Source of the DNA: Staphylococcus chromogenes
GTDB lineage: Bacteria; Bacillota; Bacilli; Staphylococcales; Staphylococcaceae
Length of the DNA: 64,000 nt
Direction of reading: 5' to 3'
Assembly: GCF_029024625.1 (NCBI RefSeq)
Contig: NZ_CP118953.1
Coordinates: 1,984,001-2,048,000, forward strand
The notes under the pieces were generated by a model that was given only the letters and a program-made list of their open reading frames with translations, was not told the origin of the DNA and did not search any database. Below, in pieces: positions 37,874 through 47,330 of this stretch; position 1 is the first letter of the stretch, and each line of letters begins with the position of its first letter. The position numbers and the translations under genes are program-made.

Positions 37874-39175
37874 TTATGAGTTAAGTTCATTTAACAAGTT
37901 AATAATGGCACCTTTCACTTCGGGGTTTTCGATTTTCATAATTAATTCTTTAGGATAATAAAGCTTGTAATCTTCACGTTTAATGCCAGTAATACTCGAA
38001 ATAATTAACGACTGACTACTAATTTCCCGAATACCCCCTTTAGGTTGCAATAAATGGATGGGTTGTCGATTAGAACCTGGTCGGTCATAATCATAAGGTA
38101 AATCTGAAAATGAATCACTAACGAAATAATAGTCTGGATCAATATCTGCTTGTTCAAAGAGCTCACGCAATTCAGAGATAGTAATAATTGAACCATCAAA
38201 CGGAAGATATTTAAATAAATCTCTATTAATAAATCGTTGTGCTAAATCACTTAAAATAGGGTCTGATTCACGCATCCAGCCTTTTAAATAATAAGTGACA
38301 TCTGTTTCATCCAACTCCACATATTCCTCAACCGTTACACGTTCTTCGAAAAATGGGATAAATACCGTGGGTGCTGTGTCAAATTGATACCCTGTTTCGT
38401 ACAAATATTTCGCCCGCTTAAAACAATTATTAAGTAATACTTCGCCCCCGCGACTTACCGCATGGAAATAAATTTGCCAGTACATTTGATAGCGACTCAT
38501 AATAAAGTTTTCTACCGCATGCATCCCGCTTTCTTTAATCAGAACCTCATTTTCAGAAGGGCGCATTAATCTTAAAATACGTTCCATATCAAACATGCCA
38601 TATGAAACACCTGTAAAGTAAGCATCCCGTTGCAAATAATCCATGCGATCTGCATCAATTTGTGATGAAATCATAGAGATAACAAGCTTATTCTCATGGG
38701 TCTTGTTAATCACTTCTGCTACAGCATTGGGAAAATCTGGACTGACACGCCGTAAAACTTCGTTAACCTCTGTCTCCCCTGTAATTATGGCTTGGGTAAA
38801 CTTTTCATGATCAGTGTTAAATATCTTTTCGAAACAATGTGAAAAAGGCCCATGCCCTAAATCATGCAACAATGCTGCACACATGGCTAATGGACGATCA
38901 TCGTCGGACCAAGCTTCACGCCCACTGAAAGATTCATCAATCATACGACGCACAATTTCATAAACACCTAGTGAGTGTCCAAAACGACTATGCTCTGCCG
39001 TGTGAAAGGCTAAATTGAGCGTACCGAGCTGTTTAATACGTCGTAACCTTTGGAATTCTTTTGTTTTAATCAAATCCCAAATCAACTGATCTTTCACGTG
39101 AATATAGCGGTGAATAGGGTCTTTGAACACTTTTTCTTCGGATAACTTACGGTTGACATACGGTATCTCTGTCAA
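37874..39175 (-). CDS. HD-domain phosphohydrolase (YwfO-like)
   Basis: A 433-residue HD-superfamily protein related to dGTP triphosphohydrolases. The metal motif is seen as EHSRFGHSLG (about residue 59), HDLGHGPFSH (about 108) and the later Asp in SSQIDADRMDYL. Enzymes of this group hydrolyse nucleotide triphosphates; the exact substrate is not given by the sequence. It precedes ywhD, and the ATG at 39175 follows GGAGG. Confidence 0.9.
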   Translation of the reverse strand: MTEIPYVNRKLSEEKVFKDPIHRYIHVKDQLIWDLIKTKEFQRLRRIKQLGTLNLAFHTAEHSRFGHSLGVYEIVRRMIDESFSGREAWSDDDRPLAMCAALLHDLGHGPFSHCFEKIFNTDHEKFTQAIITGETEVNEVLRRVSPDFPNAVAEVINKTHENKLVISMISSQIDADRMDYLQRDAYFTGVSYGMFDMERILRLMRPSENEVLIKESGMHAVENFIMSRYQMYWQIYFHAVSRGGEVLLNNCFKRAKYLYETGYQFDTAPTVFIPFFEERVTVEEYVELDETDVTYYLKGWMRESDPILSDLAQRFINRDLFKYLPFDGSIITISELRELFEQADIDPDYYFVSDSFSDLPYDYDRPGSNRQPIHLLQPKGGIREISSQSLIISSITGIKREDYKLYYPKELIMKIENPEVKGAIINLLNELNS

Positions 39176-39196
39176 GCGAGATCCCTCCTTAACTTC

Positions 39197-39679
39197 TTAT
39201 GACGTTAATGGCTTTTTCATCAAAGCAAGGTGCATGATTTCTTTATGCATCTCTGAATCGTATGTACGAACAACGTTAAAGCCTTCTTTTTCATAGAATG
39301 CCACACCGCGTTCATTTTGCGTATCGACTTCTAAATAGACAGCGTCATATTGCCCCTCAAAATGCGCGATACCTTTTTCTAACAACAAACGACCGAACCC
39401 TTTGTGTTGAGAGTGGGGACGCACATAATGTGCAGACAAATATAACTCTGTACCACTAATGAAATTGGCAAATCCTACGACTTCCTCATCTTCTATCGCC
39501 ACTAAAAAGAGTTGCTCTTTTAATCGTTTTAAAAGATGATTTTCATTATATGAAGCAGCTAATAACTCATTAACCGTTGAAGCTGCGTAAATATCTAAAT
39601 ACGTGTTGTACCACGCTTTTGTTGCTACATCTCGAATTCCGATGACGTCTTCAGGTGTAGCAATTCTAACTTCATACAT
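39197..39679 (-). CDS. GNAT family N-acetyltransferase
   Basis: A 160-residue Gcn5-related acetyltransferase with beta-strand EVVGFANFIS, the acetyl-CoA loop QHKGFGRLLLEKGI (near residue 94) and a C-terminal NERGVAFYEKEGF motif. The ATG at 39679 with AAGGAG is used instead of a longer frame. Substrate unknown. It lies upstream of the HD gene by 21 bp on the same strand. Confidence 0.9.
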   Translation of the reverse strand: MYEVRIATPEDVIGIRDVATKAWYNTYLDIYAASTVNELLAASYNENHLLKRLKEQLFLVAIEDEEVVGFANFISGTELYLSAHYVRPHSQHKGFGRLLLEKGIAHFEGQYDAVYLEVDTQNERGVAFYEKEGFNVVRTYDSEMHKEIMHLALMKKPLTS

Positions 39680-39846
39680 ACTCAAACCGCTCCTTAAATA
39701 AAAATCAATGCGCAGTGTATGGCATAAAAATACCCCGCATACAGTACGCATTAATCCAATTGAATACTTTATATTATAGCATAATCCCCTCGATTTGAGG
39801 CACGATTTAAACGCTATTTAAACTGTTTTAATCTTCTTTAACGCCC

Positions 39847-40386
39847 TTAAAATGAATACAGCTTATTCCATCGTTCTGCTTCTTTTATCGCATATTGATC
39901 GTGCAATATATCATCAGGTTTTTCCGCATAGCCAATCAGGTAATCTGCGAGATGCGCCCCTAAAAACTGTAAACTGTACTCGATTTGTTGCACGCACGGG
40001 AGTGCTTTGATTCTCGGGCTATCTCCGCCTACTAACACTAATCTAAACGTAATTTTTTGCATACGCTCTTTAAAATCTTGATATCGCGGATCTTGAAGTG
40101 TTTCAGACCAATGGTCAATAAAAGATTTTAACGTTCCGCTCACGCTATACCAATACACGGGCGACGCAAAAATGACTTCATCACTTTCGAGCACTTGATC
40201 AATCACACGTTGATAATCATCGTTGTATTCGAGAATTTGAATAGATTCATGACGTACATCTCTCACGGGATTAAACGCTAATTTCGTTAAATCAATCCAT
40301 TGATAGCCATGACCCTTTAATATTTTTTTCGTCAATGTTGCAGTGTTTCCATTTTCTCGGCTTCCACCAAATAAAACTGTAATCAT
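39847..40386 (-). CDS. NAD(P)H-dependent FMN oxidoreductase
   Basis: A 179-residue flavodoxin-fold protein of the NADPH-dependent FMN reductase family. The N-terminal FMN phosphate loop GGSRENGNTATLTK (residues 7-20) and ASPVYWYSVSGTLKSFIDHW (about 75) are typical. It probably reduces flavin or quinone-like substrates. GAGGGTG precedes the ATG. It stands alone. Confidence 0.88.
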   Translation of the reverse strand: MITVLFGGSRENGNTATLTKKILKGHGYQWIDLTKLAFNPVRDVRHESIQILEYNDDYQRVIDQVLESDEVIFASPVYWYSVSGTLKSFIDHWSETLQDPRYQDFKERMQKITFRLVLVGGDSPRIKALPCVQQIEYSLQFLGAHLADYLIGYAEKPDDILHDQYAIKEAERWNKLYSF

Positions 40387-40774
40387 ATGAACACCCTCAA
40401 ATAGCAGTTTTTTATAGCACTAACCTTATTCCCTTTCTATTAACTTCTATTCATTGATAGCTCTTAAAATTAAGAATGAAATAGGCGCACCCAAGACTAA
40501 CACTTTAATAGGGCGCTGTTCTAAGACTCATGTGCAAATATAAAAAACCCCTCACTAAAATGAATAGTGAAGGGTTAAATCATCTCATGAACGAATACCC
40601 CAATATATGAAACGATATGCTTTAACATAGACACGTTTGAAATCATATCTTCAATATCACGGCTTTCATGCTTAACATTTCTTTTATAAAAAGGAAAAAG
40701 CGCTAGAATTCTATTTTCAGTAATGTCTCACGAGACGTTCATGGCTAATATATTTCACACTGTTGATGACAATG
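40387..40774. other. Intergenic region with minus-strand terminator at 40542-40578
   Basis: No gene is visible. The hairpin, read on the minus strand as AACCCTTCACTA with TTAGTGAGGGGTT followed by TTTTTATA, probably ends the DUF1450 gene transcript at a distance of about 200 bp. The rest is AT-rich and unremarkable. Confidence 0.7.
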
Positions 40775-41122
40775 TTATGATTCCGATTGTTGTTTGCGTT
40801 TGGCAAGTTTTTCTTTAAGTTTACGGTCTTGTTCTTCTTTACGTCGTTTACGTTCTTCATTTCGCTTACGTAAACGTTCTTCCTCTTCAGGATCTCGTGG
40901 TTTTTGAAGTTGTTTGACTACTTTTTCCATCAGTTCCTCTTCTGTGAGTGCAGCGAGAGGACGGTTATTGACAAAGGCGAAAGTTTTTCTACGACCTGGT
41001 CCACAATACGATTGGCAACCAATTTCGATTTCAGCATCAGGATCAATTTTTTTAAGTTTATTCGTGACACTTTTTAAATTAACCGCTTGGCAATCATCAC
41101 AGACCATGAATTTATTTTTCAA
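40775..41122 (-). CDS. DUF1450 protein with charged helical tail
   Basis: A 115-residue protein. The first 75 residues match DUF1450 (YuzB-like, ferredoxin-like fold with [10 protein letters not shown] and [20 protein letters not shown]). The C-terminal 40 residues are almost all Glu, Lys and Arg ([19 protein letters not shown]), which forms a probable coiled coil or helix not usual for the family. The Cys pattern (CxxC, CxxxC) suggests metal or Fe-S binding, known for the fold only. Function unknown. Confidence 0.82.
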   Translation of the reverse strand: MKNKFMVCDDCQAVNLKSVTNKLKKIDPDAEIEIGCQSYCGPGRRKTFAFVNNRPLAALTEEELMEKVVKQLQKPRDPEEEERLRKRNEERKRRKEEQDRKLKEKLAKRKQQSES

Positions 41123-41243
41123 CTACGCCACACCTTTCCTTAAAATGATAACTCTACTTATTTTACTCTTTTTCATTATTTTTTCAAGGTATACGCAATA
41201 TAAAAATAAGAATGATACTATCACTTGTGCCAAACGCCTTAGG

Positions 41244-42785
41244 TTAGTTTTTGATTGGTAAACTTTGTGTAATATCAATGCCTAAAATTGGAGGCACAAG
41301 GAAATAGACGACCAATATAATAACAACAATACTAATCATGTTCATGACGAAACCTTTTAATGCCATCTCTTTAATTTGAATTTTGCCTGTACCGAACACA
41401 ATGGCATTTGGTGGTGTCCCGACAGGTAACATATACGCACAGTTAGCTGCCATCGCTGCTGGAATCATCAACAATAAGGGGTGCACATGAATCGCCACGG
41501 ATAAGGTCGCAAGAATAGGTAAAATCATCGTCGCTGTTGCCGTGTTTGAAGTGATTTCTGTTAAAAATAGAATAAATACGGTAATGATAATGACGATGAC
41601 AATCGGACTCACCCCATTTAATAGCGTGAGTTGTTCACCTAACCATTTAGCCAACCCGCTGTCTTGTATTCCTTTGGCAAGTGCAAGTCCGCCACCAAAT
41701 AAAATTAATACGCCCCAAGGCAGGTCTTTAGCGATATCCCAATCAATAATACGGCGATGTTGATGTTTTGCCGGGATTAAAAATAAGAGGACAGAGACAA
41801 ACATCGCAATTGTTCCATCGGCGACAAATTCTGTAGGCCCCCACTTGGCAAGTAAAAATTCACGAGAGACCCATAAAAAACTCGCGAGTAAAAATACTGT
41901 GAATACCACTTTTTCTTCATATTTTATTTTTCCTAAAGCCGTTAGTTTATCTTGAATGACTTTTTTTCCACCTGGTAACACTTTCATATCATGTTTAAAA
42001 GCGATAAATTTAAAATAAACCCACGCTAAAAACAACAACAAGATAACTGCTGGCACGCCGACCATCATCCAACGCGCAAAGCTTAATTCTTCACCAAAAT
42101 GCGAGGCATATTGTCCTTTCAAAATGATGAGTGGCGGTGTACCAATGAGCGTTCCTAATCCCCCTATCGTTCCTGCATAACCAATGCCCAGTACGAGTGA
42201 ACGTTCAAATTTTGAAATACTTTCATCATTTGCTTGATCTGTTTTTAACTCGTGCACCTCTTTTACAATCGCTAATCCAATTGGAATCATAATCATCACG
42301 GCGGCGGTGTTTGAAACAAACATTGACAAGCCGCCTGTTGCGACCATAAACCCGAGTAAAATACGGCCTGTACTTGTGCCAATGCCATTAATAATCGTCA
42401 AAGCAATTCGTGTATGTAAGTCCCAACGCTCCATCGCAATGGCTAAAATGAAGCCACCCAAAAACAAATAGATAATATCATTACCATATTGTGCTGCGAC
42501 GGTTGCGCTATCCATTACCTTACCTAAAGGCAATAAGATTAAAGGTAGTAAGCTGGTTGCTGGGATAGGAATGGCCTCGGTAATCCACCACACCGCAATC
42601 CATGCTGTAATGGCTAAAACATAAATGCCTTGAAAGCCTAAATCATTCGGTTTAAAAAACAGTAGCGTCAATAAAAAAAGTAATGGCCCTAATACTAAAC
42701 CTATCCCCTGTGCCATTGAATAGGATGGTTTTCGATCGGGTTGCTTTTTTGAAAAATAAGTTAAAAATTGAGACTGTTGTTCCAC
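41244..42785 (-). CDS. sdcS: DASS/SLC13 dicarboxylate-sodium symporter (SdcS-like)
   Basis: A 513-residue divalent anion:sodium symporter. The family's duplicated SNT and TPP motifs appear as FVSNTAAVMIM with GTLIGTPPLII and as ITSNTATATMILP with LPVGTPPNAIVFG. ERWDLHTRIAL and AYMLPVG are also typical. SdcS-type proteins import succinate, fumarate and malate. The start is GTG at 42785 with GGAGGGG upstream. A perfect cre palindrome lies 30 bp before it, so the gene is likely repressed by CcpA under good carbon supply. Confidence 0.88.
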   Translation of the reverse strand: MEQQSQFLTYFSKKQPDRKPSYSMAQGIGLVLGPLLFLLTLLFFKPNDLGFQGIYVLAITAWIAVWWITEAIPIPATSLLPLILLPLGKVMDSATVAAQYGNDIIYLFLGGFILAIAMERWDLHTRIALTIINGIGTSTGRILLGFMVATGGLSMFVSNTAAVMIMIPIGLAIVKEVHELKTDQANDESISKFERSLVLGIGYAGTIGGLGTLIGTPPLIILKGQYASHFGEELSFARWMMVGVPAVILLLFLAWVYFKFIAFKHDMKVLPGGKKVIQDKLTALGKIKYEEKVVFTVFLLASFLWVSREFLLAKWGPTEFVADGTIAMFVSVLLFLIPAKHQHRRIIDWDIAKDLPWGVLILFGGGLALAKGIQDSGLAKWLGEQLTLLNGVSPIVIVIIITVFILFLTEITSNTATATMILPILATLSVAIHVHPLLLMIPAAMAANCAYMLPVGTPPNAIVFGTGKIQIKEMALKGFVMNMISIVVIILVVYFLVPPILGIDITQSLPIKN

Positions 42786-42814
42786 AATACCCCTCCCCTT
42801 TATTACAATACAAA

Positions 42815-42828
42815 TGATAGCGCTATCA
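42815..42828. promoter_or_regulatory. cre site (CcpA operator) before sdcS
   Basis: The perfect palindrome TGATAGCGCTATCA fits the consensus TGWNANCGNTNWCA. Position just upstream of the start suggests repression; CcpA binding is inferred. Confidence 0.8.
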
Positions 42829-42936
42829 AAACGCTATATTTTAATTAGAATAGCACATTTAACTGTAAAATAATATATGCCAATGACAATAAAACGTATA
42901 GCAATAGTTAGGTAAGACGTTTAAGTTGTGTTCACA

Positions 42937-42974
42937 AAAAAGCTGAACGGCGCTTATTTACCGTTCAGCTTTTA
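42937..42974. terminator. Terminator beside MITE copy 3
   Basis: AAAAGCTGAACGG with CCGTTCAGCTTTT, T-rich on both sides. Before the element inserted, it would have followed the thrE genes directly. Confidence 0.9.
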
Positions 42975-42980
42975 TATTAT

Positions 42981-43483
42981 GGTTCTCTGTCAAATCGGAC
43001 TGGTCACATTAAATCAAGGAGTAAGGCAATAATAAATTGCTTTAAGAGTATAAATTCTCGAACGTTGTTGGTTATTTTAATACTAATTAAATCAGTAAAA
43101 CTGAGTCGTAAAATAGGTTTTATAACGCTTGCGAATAAATATAACGCATTTGATTGGTTCCTAAGCCGAGACTTCTGAGGCATCTAGCCGAAACCGAAAA
43201 TCCATTTTAAGATTTTTCACTTACTGCAATAAAATTAGTGGCAGTAGCTGACTGGATTACGTATGCGCTTTTCAAGCTTTCCTCAATGTAAAGGACCACC
43301 TATTCACGTATGTTCATAGGTGTACTGAAGACGTAACTCATTACATTCCTAACGTCTTCAAGCACCGGCAGGCATTACTACGAAATCAAATAGATTTCTG
43401 TAATGCTCCAAGAAAAGCGAGGCTTTAAGGAACAATCAAATTAATGAAGTTATTTATACATTAGTCTGATTTATTATAGAACC
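42981..43483 (+). mobile_element. MITE-like element, copy 3, full length, with 8-bp target duplication
   Basis: A 503-bp non-coding element bounded by GGTTCTCTGTCAAATCGGAC and the reverse complement of GGTTCTATAATAAATCAGAC, terminal inverted repeats matching at 16 of 21 positions. TATATTAT flanks it on both sides (42973-42980 and 43484-43491). No protein-coding frame is present. Hairpins are CACCTAT/ATAGGTG, GAAGACGT/ACGTCTTC and GGCATTAC...GAAATC/GATTTC...GTAATGC. It sits between a terminator T-tract and the stop codon of the thrE-type gene. It shares about 300 bp with 17787-18068 and both ends with 13824-14237. Confidence 0.9.
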
Positions 43484-43487
43484 TATA

Positions 43488-43955
43488 TTATTCAATACGT
43501 TTTCGTTTCGGTTTAATAATTTGGACGGGCTTTCGAATAAATGATTTGGCAATTTGATCCGAAAAAAGTAGACCGACAGCAATTGCACCTGCAATTAGCG
43601 TCGCACGTATAAAAATATCGCTTGCCTGCACAAAATCTAACGTTAATAATTTTTGTGCGGCTTTAAAGAAAATACTTCCTGGCACTAGTGGAATAATCCC
43701 TGGAATCATAAACAGGATAACAGGAGATTTCACTAGGCGCGCCATAATATGACTGAGTATCCCTAAAGTAAAACTACCGAGTAAGCTTGCATAAATGCTA
43801 TCTACATTCAGTAAAACTGTCGCTATATAATAAACAATATAGCCACAGCCCCCACATAACCCAGCGGGAACAAACAATCGCTTAGGTGCATCGTAAACAA
43901 ATGCAAAACAAAAGGCGGTTAAAAAACTAAATATAAACATCAATATTAATATCAT
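43488..43955 (-). CDS. Threonine/serine exporter small subunit (ThrE C-terminal half)
   Basis: A 155-residue membrane protein with four or five helices and a basic C-terminus, of the ThrE_2/DUF3815 family. The segment MIPGIIPLVPGSIFFKAA is typical. It works with the DUF1212 protein encoded just upstream as the split form of the threonine exporter. The MITE target duplication overlaps its stop codon, but the stop is kept. Confidence 0.85.
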   Translation of the reverse strand: MILILMFIFSFLTAFCFAFVYDAPKRLFVPAGLCGGCGYIVYYIATVLLNVDSIYASLLGSFTLGILSHIMARLVKSPVILFMIPGIIPLVPGSIFFKAAQKLLTLDFVQASDIFIRATLIAGAIAVGLLFSDQIAKSFIRKPVQIIKPKRKRIE

Positions 43956-43959
43956 TCGT

Positions 43960-44721
43960 TTACCCCCCTATGATGAGAAACGCAGTCGTGATGCCTGCGC
44001 CAATGCCAAACGAGGTGACAATGGCCTCTAAAAATTTTGCGGTAAACATCAACATATGTCGTTCAAATAAATCTTGGATGGCGGTTGTAATTAACACCCC
44101 TGGCACAATAGGCATGACCGCCGCTGTTATAATTGCACCTAAATGGGGACTTTGTAGCCATAGGTTGATGGATAGAGCGACGAGACCGATGACTAACGAA
44201 CCCACCATATCTGGAATAAACAGTGTCAATTGCTTACTTTTCATAAATTCTGTCACGACAAATCCTAATGCCCCAGCTAGAGCTGCTGGGAACAATTCTA
44301 GCCATCCACCCCCGACAAGATAGAGGAAACTCATCGAAATCATACCGGCAAACAACATTTTATGCCATAATTTGTATCGCTTCACATGTTTATCAATGTA
44401 TTTGAGTTCCTCGTACGCTTTTTCAAAAGAAATCTCATTTTTAGCGATTTGACGCGACACTTGATTGACTAAAAATATTTTGCGTAAATTGGTATCATTT
44501 TTGTTAATTTTAACCATGCGTGATTCATGGTCTGGGGACAACGAAAAATCAATAAAAATATTTAAGGCATAACCTTGTACTTCGTGAAAACCATAGCTTG
44601 CGGCAATACGTACCATTGTATCTTCAATACGTTTTGCTTCAGCACCAGACTCGAGCAAAATGCGTCCTGCCAACATAATGATATTGGCTACCTCTCTATC
44701 TGAGGGCAAAGTATTCGACAC
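43960..44721 (-). CDS. Threonine/serine exporter N-terminal half (DUF1212)
   Basis: A 253-residue ThrE-type protein: a cytosolic N-terminal domain (LLESGAEAKRIEDTMVRIA, then EISFEKAYEELKYID) and five helices with IVPGVLITTAI near the end. It lies four bp upstream of the small subunit, forming a two-gene exporter. Substrate preference for threonine/serine is by family name only. Confidence 0.87.
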   Translation of the reverse strand: MSNTLPSDREVANIIMLAGRILLESGAEAKRIEDTMVRIAASYGFHEVQGYALNIFIDFSLSPDHESRMVKINKNDTNLRKIFLVNQVSRQIAKNEISFEKAYEELKYIDKHVKRYKLWHKMLFAGMISMSFLYLVGGGWLELFPAALAGALGFVVTEFMKSKQLTLFIPDMVGSLVIGLVALSINLWLQSPHLGAIITAAVMPIVPGVLITTAIQDLFERHMLMFTAKFLEAIVTSFGIGAGITTAFLIIGG

Positions 44722-44754
44722 ACGGTCACCTTCCTTCTCTTTTGAATTTGTATC

Positions 44755-46101
44755 CTAGTGTTTTCGAATCGTCATTTTGTAGAGGGGCACGCCTATAAGT
44801 AGACCCACAACTGCGATGCCTGCCCCTAAAAAATCAGAAACGAGTGTATTCACTACGATGAATAATCCACCACAAAGCGCAAGAATAGGTAAGACTGGAT
44901 AAAAAGGAACCGAAAATGCACGCGGTTTCCCTTTATTTTTACGTCTCAATATGAATAATCCTATAAATGCAGCTATGTAAAACAAATAAATAATAAAAAT
45001 TGTAATTTCAGATAAATAATCTGCATCAAAGATTGTTGGAAACAGCAGATTCAACGCTAAAATTAATAACGTTAATACTGTCATAACAGCATGTGCGCCA
45101 ATAGGTGTGGCTAATCGACGGCTCACATATTGTACCCATTGAGATCCAGGCAATAAGCCATCTTGTGCCATTGCAAATGGAATACGTGGAAAGGTCATCA
45201 CTTTTCCATTCAACGTTCCAATGATGGAAATGATAAGCCCGATATTCACAATTTTAGCACCGATTTGACCAAACAGAACGGTTGCCGCTTCTGCACTGAC
45301 TTCATTCCCAAACTTTAACACTTCAGGCGCAGGCAAGATTTTAAATACGGCAACATTGATTAATACGTAGACGAATGTCACTGTTAAAATCCCAATTAAC
45401 ATCGCAAGCGGTAAATGCTTTTGAGGATTTTTCATTTCTCCTGACATGGTCGTCAACATAATCCAACCATCATAAGCAAATAAAGTTGCTAGTACCGCAC
45501 GACCGAAATTAACTGTCCCATTCTCATTCATAATTAAACGCGTGACGTCTTGTCCAAAAACACCTGATTGCCCGAAGATTAAACCGAACACCACAATCGC
45601 AAAAATAGGGATTAACTTAGCTAACGTCGTTAAATTTTGAACTGCGTTCGCATAATATGTACCGAGGACATTCATTGTAAGTAAAAATACGAAAATCCCT
45701 ACACCTATAGGCATCACCCAAAATTGGGAAAGACCAAAGAAATTCGTCGTTAGTATGCCTAAAAAGAGAATTAGCGAAACGATAATTGCCGGTCCGTAAA
45801 GTACCGTTAGCGTGTAGCCTGTTAAAAACCCCCAAAACGAGCCATAAATATCTTTAATATAGGCATAGAGTCCCCCTGTTCGTGTAATTTGTGCACCGAC
45901 CTCAGCAATGGTAAGCCCAGATGCTAAAGTTAAAACACCGCCAATGACCCACGCCCATAAGGCCATGTTGCTCGTTCCAGCATATTCTAGAACTGAACTG
46001 GGTTTGACAAATACTCCAGAACCAATAATTGTTCCGACGATAATTGTCACTGCTGTAAATAAACCTATGGTCGGCTTTAATGTTTGTTTTTCCGATTGCA
46101 T
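44755..46101 (-). CDS. APC-family amino acid permease
   Basis: A 448-residue permease with twelve helices. The first helix carries the conserved TIIGSGVFVKPSSVLEYAG (residues 22-40) and helix 6 has RAVLATLFAYDGWIMLTTM and GEMKNPQKHLPLAM, both typical of the L-type amino acid transporter branch. Substrate cannot be assigned. It starts 30 bp upstream of the thrE pair on the same strand, so the three may be cotranscribed. Confidence 0.85.
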   Translation of the reverse strand: MQSEKQTLKPTIGLFTAVTIIVGTIIGSGVFVKPSSVLEYAGTSNMALWAWVIGGVLTLASGLTIAEVGAQITRTGGLYAYIKDIYGSFWGFLTGYTLTVLYGPAIIVSLILFLGILTTNFFGLSQFWVMPIGVGIFVFLLTMNVLGTYYANAVQNLTTLAKLIPIFAIVVFGLIFGQSGVFGQDVTRLIMNENGTVNFGRAVLATLFAYDGWIMLTTMSGEMKNPQKHLPLAMLIGILTVTFVYVLINVAVFKILPAPEVLKFGNEVSAEAATVLFGQIGAKIVNIGLIISIIGTLNGKVMTFPRIPFAMAQDGLLPGSQWVQYVSRRLATPIGAHAVMTVLTLLILALNLLFPTIFDADYLSEITIFIIYLFYIAAFIGLFILRRKNKGKPRAFSVPFYPVLPILALCGGLFIVVNTLVSDFLGAGIAVVGLLIGVPLYKMTIRKH

Positions 46102-46216
46102 TTCAGTGCCTCCTTATACGAATCTTAACGATACAACTATAACATGAATCGTTCGTAGAGATAGGAAGATTTGAGCTTTTTATCGAAATCGCGACATCGA
46201 TACAGGATATCTAATA

Positions 46217-46263
46217 GAAAAACCCTCCAAAGCGACCATGTTTTATGGCTACTTTGAAGGGGG
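46217..46263 (-). terminator. hemQ terminator
   Basis: On the minus strand, CCCTTCAAAG and CTTTGGAGGG pair around a shorter inner stem, then TTTTTC follows. It ends hemQ. Confidence 0.85.
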
Positions 46264-46332
46264 ATACCCATAGGCTTATGGAATAATCAAATCATTGAAA
46301 ATGTTTGTTTCTAAAGCCTTTTTCAAGCGGCA

Positions 46333-47082
46333 TTAAATTTTAAAGAAGGCTTGTAAATCGTTAAACGCTAGGCGATTTCCGATAAAGAAACTACCAAATT
46401 CACCATATCGCGCTGTAGTTTCGTCAAAACGCATTTCATAAACGATTTTTTTAAATTGAAGGACATCTTCTGCAAAAAGTGTGACGCCCCATTCGTAATC
46501 ATCAAATCCTACTGAGCCTGTGATAAATTGTTTAATTTTGCCTGCATATTTACGACCAATCATGCCATGGTCATACATTAATTTTTTACGTTCTTCCATG
46601 GATAACATATACCAGTTGTACGTTTCATTACGACGTTTGTTCATTGGATAGAAACAAATGTACTCCGTTGTAGGCAATTCTGGATATAAACGTGCTTTAA
46701 TATGCGGATTTTCATAAGGGTCTTCGTCTGATTTACCCGCAAGGTAATTGCTTAACTCTACCACTGAGACATAAGAATACGTTGGGATGAGGTGATCCGC
46801 AATCGCCAATTTATTTAATTCATTTTCAATATTTGTTAATTCTTTCATTTCAGGTCGTAAAAACCACAATAAAATATCTGCTTTTTGACCTGTCACATTA
46901 TACATCACATGATCGCCTTGACCTTGATCTTTAACCGCTTTTAATTGTGATAATTTATTTTCAAATTCTGTCACCATCGCTTGACGGTCATGTTCTGGTA
47001 CAAGACGCCATGAGGCCCAATCTACTGCATAAAACAAATGAAGACTGTACCAACCATCTAAAGTCTCTGCTGCATGACTCAT
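46333..47082 (-). CDS. hemQ: Coproheme decarboxylase HemQ/ChdC
   Basis: A 249-residue chlorite-dismutase-fold enzyme that converts coproheme to heme b in the Gram-positive heme pathway. Characteristic segments are [17 protein letters not shown] at residues 10-26, and [20 protein letters not shown] (about residues 140-159), which contains the catalytic Tyr. Length equals that of S. aureus HemQ. It lies divergent from pta, as in other staphylococci. Confidence 0.96.
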   Translation of the reverse strand: MSHAAETLDGWYSLHLFYAVDWASWRLVPEHDRQAMVTEFENKLSQLKAVKDQGQGDHVMYNVTGQKADILLWFLRPEMKELTNIENELNKLAIADHLIPTYSYVSVVELSNYLAGKSDEDPYENPHIKARLYPELPTTEYICFYPMNKRRNETYNWYMLSMEERKKLMYDHGMIGRKYAGKIKQFITGSVGFDDYEWGVTLFAEDVLQFKKIVYEMRFDETTARYGEFGSFFIGNRLAFNDLQAFFKI

Positions 47083-47257
47083 TTAAGAACACTCCTTTGA
47101 TTTAATCAGATTACTTAAATTTTATCATACCCTACTTTAAAGACCGAACTAAACGATTAAGAACATTCTATGAACGTGGCTAGCTTTAAAATTTCGTCAT
47201 AGTTTTATCATAAAGTTTTTTCTTATTTTTGAAGGACAGAATATCAAAAACGCCCCC

Positions 47258-47287
47258 TTGGAAAAGTCGTGATAAGTATCGTATAAT
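47258..47287 (+). promoter_or_regulatory. pta promoter
   Basis: TTGGAA at 47258-47263 and TATAAT at 47282-47287 with an 18-bp spacer, 43 bp before the start codon. Confidence 0.65.
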
Positions 47288-47330
47288 TACTATGGAATTT
47301 ATGTTCAGAGGAAAGTGAAGGAGGACAATT

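Noticed and set aside
42981..43483. MITE copy considered as a group II intron or retron-like element
   Set aside because: No domain V signature and no reverse transcriptase frame; terminal inverted repeats and target duplications fit a DNA transposon derivative.
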